From Antrodiella citrinella (taxonomy: Eukaryota > Basidiomycota > Agaricomycetes > Polyporales > Steccherinaceae): DNA of 40,958 bases. The translations under genes and the position numbers were made by a program. The stretch spans positions 1 through 40,958 of the forward strand of contig SGPM01000253.1 in NCBI GenBank assembly GCA_004802725.1, given 5' to 3'. Shown in pieces: positions 35,901-40,958 of this stretch (its first letter is position 1; each line of letters starts with the position of its first letter). The notes beneath the pieces are model-generated. The model saw nothing but the letters and a program-made list of their open reading frames with translations. It was not told the origin of the DNA and ran no database searches.

Positions 35901-36236
35901 TTTTTTTGCGATCGCTCCGGGCTAATCTCATGACTGTCAGATTTCCAAGATAAGCATCTGCGAGAGCTCGTTGCGCTTCTGGAGAAGGACAGCTTCCAGC
36001 CATACCTCACGGCCGTCGGAGGCTCGGGCGTTGGTATCTTGTCTCCGTACAATGATCCTCACCGCGTCGCTCGTTATGGGAACGATCCCATGACTCCACC
36101 GGATACGCCTTCTCCAGAGGAATATGACGAGCACGCCGGTCTCTCTGAGTCGGTTTTGAAGTCTGAGTTCGAATCCGTCGCTCATGAAGACTTTGCTCTG
36201 TGGGCGGACTCTCAAGGACGTTGGTTGTACGTGTAA
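32942..36236 (+). CDS. Fusion protein: cystathionine beta-lyase + mevalonate kinase
   Basis: Eleven exons, 32942-33197, 33249-33742, 33807-34023, 34074-34209, 34263-34566, 34622-34935, 34990-35361, 35415-35505, 35557-35670, 35726-35885 and 35941-36236, form one 917-residue frame. Residues 1 to about 436 are a full PLP-dependent Cys/Met-metabolism lyase (Str3 type: cystathionine to homocysteine, pyruvate and ammonia) with YDYSRSGNPTRTH and the PLP lysine Lys228 in DSATKYLSGHHD. Residues from about 450 are a full mevalonate kinase (ATP-dependent phosphorylation of mevalonate): SAPGKVILFGEHAVVHG, LPVGAGLGSSAA (585-596), GNPSGVDNSVSVFGG and KLTGAGGGGCSVTL (803-816). Exon 5 (34263-34566) carries the end of the lyase and the start of the kinase with no stop and no intron between. 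Both halves keep catalytic residues. The C-terminal tail has TPPDTPSPEE, possible phosphosites. Confidence 0.93.
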
Positions 36237-36478
36237 GCTGTGAGTTGTTGATTGGAGGAGGCATCTATTGTGTACGTTTCATTGCAAACGTCAATGCGCT
36301 TTTTGTTTGCTGACCCTTTGGTTTATCCAGACGTACACAATGTAGATTTTGAGGACACAGGTCCAACATCTGTGTCTGTGCTACAACGACCCAGAGTTAT
36401 AAGCATTGTTTGTGAGACAGGATCTTCAAAGTCTGTAAAATCAACAAGGGAGCTACGTGTGTTGTGTAAGGAAAGAAA
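36237..36478. other. Convergent spacer, fusion gene and ICMT-like copy 3
   Basis: A 240-base spacer between convergent stops. Only 3' untranslated sequence is expected. Confidence 0.6.
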
Positions 36479-37253
36479 TCACCATATGAATGGCATGATG
36501 GCGTATGGGGTCCTCTGCGCCCACTCTGACCACTGTTCTCCGAACTTCTCTTGGAGCATGCGATCCTCATGAGGGATCCTCGACAACGCGATGGAACTCG
36601 TGATGGTTACAAACGTGATCCAGGACGCGCCAAGGACCTTTCCTTGCCATGTATGCCACATTCCGCACTCTACCCACCACGTTCCAGGACTGAACAACCG
36701 TGTGAATAGCATCCCCCAAAGCCCTCCAATACCGCCAAGGTATGATGGGTGACGGAGAACGGCGTATGGGCCGCTCGTGATCAAATTATGGCCTTTGACT
36801 AGTGAGAGCTTGAAGGTGAATTGACGGCCGAGAATGCGGAAGCAGGTTATGCGAAGGTATGTGCTGACGCAGAGGAAGATGGTGCCCCACACGAACGAGG
36901 GTGAGAGGTAGAAGTCGGATGGTGTAGGTGGTATTGCACCGGCGGGTAGGAGGATGTGATGGAGCAATGGAACTCGCAGCGATGGGTAGATTGTGGACAT
37001 GACCATGTAAGCTTCGCAGAAGCCGAACAAAAGGTTGGGCACCTGTATTTCGGTAAGTTCATATGAACTGAACATGCAAGGAGGGAAAATATACTTGAAG
37101 CAAAGGTGCAATGATCCACATAAGTCGTGTCAATACGTCCCTCGTCTCCTGTCTCTCGAGCTCTCCCGGGCCTGCAGAACCATTCGGGGGACGGTTGGCA
37201 AGATGGATCCAGGTAGTGTTCAGAGTCATAAGAGGGAGGACGAGCATGATCAT
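36479..37253 (-). CDS. ICMT-like methyltransferase, dispersed copy 3
   Basis: Exons from the right 37253-37095 and 37042-36479, phase 0, about 240 residues. Exon 2 is exactly 564 nt, as in both tandem copies at the left end, and the intron is at the same codon, so the three are paralogues. Conserved parts are HNLITSGPYAVLRHPSYLG, SPGTWWVECGMWHTWQGKV and the end YAIMPFIW; the RIPHEDRML segment again lacks the usual second Glu. Sequence is much more diverged than copies 1 and 2 are from each other. The start is uncertain: residues resembling the other copies continue upstream of 37253 without an ATG in frame, so a different start or an upstream exon is possible. Confidence 0.82.
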
Positions 37254-37896
37254 TGGTATTGTGAGCCTAGCTAGAGAACTGAAGGGTGTAATGCAAGATA
37301 GACATCCTCCTCAAAGGCCCACACGTACGGGACCCATTGACAACGAGACAGCCGTCACTCAGGATGACAATCTTGGACACATTTGATCTAGGGTCTCGTA
37401 TTACTCATAAGAACTGGAAATACGGTTGGAGGATATATTCCTGTAGTGCGCGCGCGTCCAGTTTCGATCCGCGCCATTCTCCTTGTTTATTTTCTCAAAC
37501 AAATTGTTTATGGCACTCTGATCATTACAGTAAACGGATGTCGACTACTTCTCCGCGCGACGAGGACGTAATATTCGTCGCCCATAGTGTCCCACAATAC
37601 TCGGAACATCTCATCTCTGTTATGGTTTGTGCCATCACCTTCCGCGATTGGTTGAGGCGGTAATACTGTACCGCAAAAACAATGAAATCAAGCTCAAATT
37701 ATACGAGTAACATTGGATCCTAGTGAAGAGACCGCTGTGAGTACTGCGCCACAGCCACAATTATCATACTATAGCTCGCGTCTGAACGTTTCAATTCCCC
37801 AATTGTTTCTTGCTCCGACATCTCTACGCATTATACATGTTGCGTATCGGACTTTTGAGCTACATCCCTAAATCCACACCTTCCTTTCTAAATTTC
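37254..37896. other. Spacer between ICMT-like copy 3 and the MFS transporter
   Basis: About 640 bases holding the promoter of copy 3 and the 3' end of the transporter gene. The open frames here show no motif or splice-consistent extension. Confidence 0.5.
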
Positions 37897-39736
37897 TCAG
37901 CTTGCCTTGATCTTCGGCCTGAATGCTGCCACAGCTAAGCTTAAGATGGACGTGACAGCAGCACACGACCCTACAAATATCTCTACCGCTCCGAACCCGA
38001 ATTTTCCGTACTTGTCGCCGAAAGTCACAGTCTTCCCTGCTTCTAGCAAGATACCGGCCACAACGGGTCCCGTTACCGCGGCGATTCCTCTGACGACAGT
38101 CATCGCAGTCAACGCCATCGACATTTGCTCCGGGTTGGCACCTGTAGAATCTGCAGATGCAGAAAGAGCGAGCGTGGAGAATCCACGGCTCTGCAAGTAC
38201 GGGTTCGGTCAAATGTACTCAAAACGGCGGAAGAAAAGTATCCACTCACGAAACCGCCGAACACGATGGCGAAAGCGAGCACATGCCCCAGCGTATCCGC
38301 GAAACCCCAGAGCAAGAAGGCGGCGATGGAACTAGAAAGGGTGGTGCAGAACATGACGCGCGGGTAGGGCATCCGATCGGTGAGCCAACCGATGAGGATT
38401 TGACCTACCACGCTAGATGAGTTGAACAACGACAGAACAATCGTGGCGGAAAGAGGTGAGGAGATCATGGTGGTGAAGTCGGCAATGTACAGCGAGACGG
38501 GGAAATAGGACATAGCTTGGAACATGTACGCCAGTGACTGTCGGAAGAAAGCGCCAATGAGCAACGGTAAATGGTGAGGAAAAGTCCGCAAGGACTAACA
38601 AAAATCCAGAAGATAGGGACTTTGAGGAACTGCATGTTACGAGGGATGAGTCTCGGTCGCATCGCACTTGAGTGGTACTTGGGCGCTGGGATACGGCGAC
38701 GGATCCCAAAAATCGCTAGACCTCCAAGAACGGCCATAATTGATGCCCAGACTCGGAGGGTCCAGCGGAAGTCGACGGAGTCGAGCAATCCATTCACGAT
38801 GAAGGGGAACAAAAAGCCTGATATATGAGGTCAGAATAATTCCGTGGCATTTGATGTGAAGGTGAGATGAGTGCTGACCCCCAATTCCAGAACCAGCGAA
38901 AATGACTCCACATGCAAACCCTCGCTTTTCGACAAACCATTCCGGTATGAGGAAGATCGTAGGCCAATACAACATCCCGCTGCCGATTCCAAGGCCGACT
39001 CCTTGCAAGAGTATTAGGAGCTCTACCTGAGGACTCATGGTCAGACTATGATAATCAAAGAAAGCCGCAAATGCTTACGCTGCTAACAAAACTTGACAGG
39101 AACAGGCTCGACACTGCCAAAGCTAGTCCAGCCCACATCATCGGGTTCAGGAGCTCAGGATAGCGACCGTAGAGGAAGGACAGAATAAAGCCCTGTTGGC
39201 AATGAAAGGAAAACACTTAAGACCTGGTGTATGGAGATGAATGACTGTAACTTACCGATCCATATTCAATAGCGAGGGTGGTAGGACCGATGGCGGAAAT
39301 AGCGAGAAGGGATTGAGTGTTGAATGGTGGATGAGATGTATAATACCCTATCAATATCGCACACTGTTTGAGCGGCTGGATTCCGTTCTTCGTTGTAATC
39401 ATGTCCTACCTTGGAATATACCATAACTGCAGGTCATATTACGCTGGATGAGATGTTTCCAATGGCATGAATATTAGGTGCCTCTTACCTGAACCCGAAA
39501 CCCCATACCAATGTTTCCACTATGAAGCTCGAGAAACAGAACAACCACGCGCCGCGACCGCCGTCTATTGGTGGTAGTTGCTGCACATTATACAAAGCCT
39601 CTGCGGAAGACGCGCTTGCCACACTAGAGTGCAAGATGCCTGCTTCGGAGTCCACGCGCGGAGTCGCGGGCTCGCTGGACATCTCGGAGGTCTCTGCATA
39701 GACCGAAGGTTCCTTACTGAGTACTGCGGTCGCCAT
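37897..39736 (-). CDS. MFS transporter, monocarboxylate transporter-like (MCH/MCT type)
   Basis: Eight exons from the right: 39736-39489, 39426-39410, 39347-39256, 39192-39079, 39026-38879, 38817-38600, 38537-38250 and 38190-37897, for 472 residues in frame. About 60 polar N-terminal residues precede the first helix, which starts after the family-typical PIDGGRGAWLFCFSSF. Other hallmarks are SYGIFQGYYTSHPPF after helix 1, GVGLGIGSGMLYWPTIFL, WFVEKRGFACGVIFAGSGIG and IGWLTDRMPYPRVMF between helices 6 and 8. Exon 2 is a 17-nt microexon that completes the SYGIFQ motif. Such fungal proteins sit in plasma or vacuolar membrane; some carry riboflavin or monocarboxylates, but the substrate here is unknown. 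A role in terpenoid export is speculative. Confidence 0.92.
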
Positions 39737-39801
39737 CCTAGGTTTTCAGTCTGACAGTAAGTGGGAGGTCGATAATATTGCTGCTCTTCGCTCGGCGGAG
39801 G

Positions 39802-39809
39802 TTTTTATA
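39802..39809 (-). promoter_or_regulatory. TATA box of the MFS transporter gene
   Basis: The minus strand reads TATAAAAA about 66-73 bases before the ATG at 39736. Confidence 0.5.
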
Positions 39810-40958
39810 AGCTTGTCACATGGATTATGGAGAAGGTCGCAAGTCTATATTAACGGGCTGTAAGAAGGGTCAATACGTACACCGAAATCTGGATCCTGAA
39901 GATGAAGATCCTGCGGCTTACCATTGCACACAATCTTTATCTTTACGATCACTGAGAAAAATGGTGCCACTGCGAGGATACCCCCTTAAAATGCCCTACC
40001 CTCCCTCGTAAGCACGTTCATCATAACCAGCTCTTGAGTCATGGTGGTAGATAATTCGATGAGAGGCTCAACGTCGAACATCCAACGATGAGAACGCAAG
40101 ACAATTCAGAAAGACATTAACATGTAGCCAGGGGCCCCTTCGCGAGGATGTCGTATTGTAGCATATGGAAGTCCACAAATGCGCCGTGTCGATCCTGAAA
40201 AATCGCATCGCGTCCCCACTGTGAAACGTTTCGTATCTTCGTCGTGATTGGTTCAGGACACACACGATATATCACGCCCTGTGAGACTTCGTCAACATTT
40301 TTCTTCAGAACTGTATGGTAACCTCGCGTACTGTGGACGATTACGCCTTTCGCATCTTTCGCAGGGTGTTTGAACCTGAACAGGGATTGTTAACGGGTCA
40401 AACTTGTCATAGTTCCACATGAAACCGACTCAGATTAAGTGGCATGTGCTCATAGGACTGGAGAAGGGTTGGGAAGGTGGAACCTAGGGTAGATACAAGA
40501 GCTGAGATGACCGGAACACTGGCGGAAGACGTGAATCGGTAGACATGTACTTCCGAAAAAGTCACCACGACATAGGTAAGGCGTTGACTGATGTGCTCGG
40601 AAGAGAAACAGAATAGCGTACAAATGTCGGACTGGTATTGTAGCAGTGCTGGAACTACTAGTACTCAGTACTGTGAGGTGGCGTGGCGTATGAGATATTA
40701 GTCAGCGCAGTCGTGCCAATAGTAGACGCCCATATACCGTTCCATCGCAAAAAGAGGACAGAAAATTTAGGTGGTTATAACGGGTCAAAATCGTGTATAA
40801 CCCGGTCATAATCTCATGAAATTGTCATGAATGTCGAAATCTTTCAAGGTCTTTGTTATACGATACTACCAACGTAGAACCCTCTTGTAACCCTCTTATG
40901 ACCATGCATGATCATTCTTCGAAAGGTAAGCTTTCAGGCAAATAGAATGTTTTGCGTG
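39810..40958. other. Right-edge segment without a recognised gene
   Basis: No gene can be supported. The longest frames (39820-40011 plus, 40068-40265 minus) show no motif. Short repeated words occur toward the end: TAACGGGTCAAA at 40391-40402 and 40778-40789, and AACCCTCTT twice near 40877-40900. These could be edge pieces of an interspersed element, but no terminal repeats or target-site duplications can be defined. Confidence 0.4.

Noticed and set aside
34468..36236. Annotating mevalonate kinase as a separate gene starting at 34468
   Set aside because: The lyase frame runs straight into it with no stop and no non-coding gap, so one fused gene is the simplest reading.

Overview
The window reads as nuclear DNA of a filamentous basidiomycete, most likely an Agaricomycete. 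Genes are split by many short introns (about 50-65 nt, GT..AG with a few GC..AG), they sit close together on both strands, and the protein families fit: fungal class I sesquiterpene synthases, pepsin-type secreted protease, LAMMER kinase, MYST acetyltransferase with tandem PHD fingers, and expanded ICMT-like methyltransferases. Exon boundaries below were worked out by hand from reading-frame continuity and splice sites; nearly all close in phase. Exceptions are stated.

Left part (1-5.1 kb): two tandem copies of an isoprenylcysteine-methyltransferase-like gene on a duplicated block, followed by a GFA/CENP-V-type zinc protein; the first block seems to carry a decayed start of the same GFA gene. 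Then (5.5-12.8 kb) a divergent pair: a large MYST/PHD histone acetyltransferase (minus) and a LAMMER kinase (plus). A gene-poor 2 kb follows, then a secreted aspartic protease (minus), a crotonase-family enzyme (minus), a small complex I subunit (plus), the translocon protein TRAP-alpha (minus), the COMPASS/CPF WD40 protein Swd2 (minus) and RNA polymerase subunit Rpb5 (plus). These are mostly housekeeping genes.

Right part (26.2-39.7 kb): an isoprenoid-flavoured neighbourhood. Two sesquiterpene synthases face each other tail to tail; after a 4 kb stretch in which I recognise no gene comes a remarkable gene in which a complete cystathionine beta-lyase and a complete mevalonate kinase are joined in one uninterrupted 917-codon frame. 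Next to it lie a third ICMT-like gene and a monocarboxylate-transporter-like MFS permease. Mevalonate kinase supplies the isoprenoid precursors that terpene synthases use, the lyase makes homocysteine (toward methionine and S-adenosylmethionine), and ICMT uses S-adenosylmethionine on prenylated cysteines; a functional link is inference only.

The strongest candidate for something undescribed is the lyase-mevalonate kinase fusion at 32942-36236. I cannot search databases, so I do not know whether this fusion is already catalogued in related fungi.
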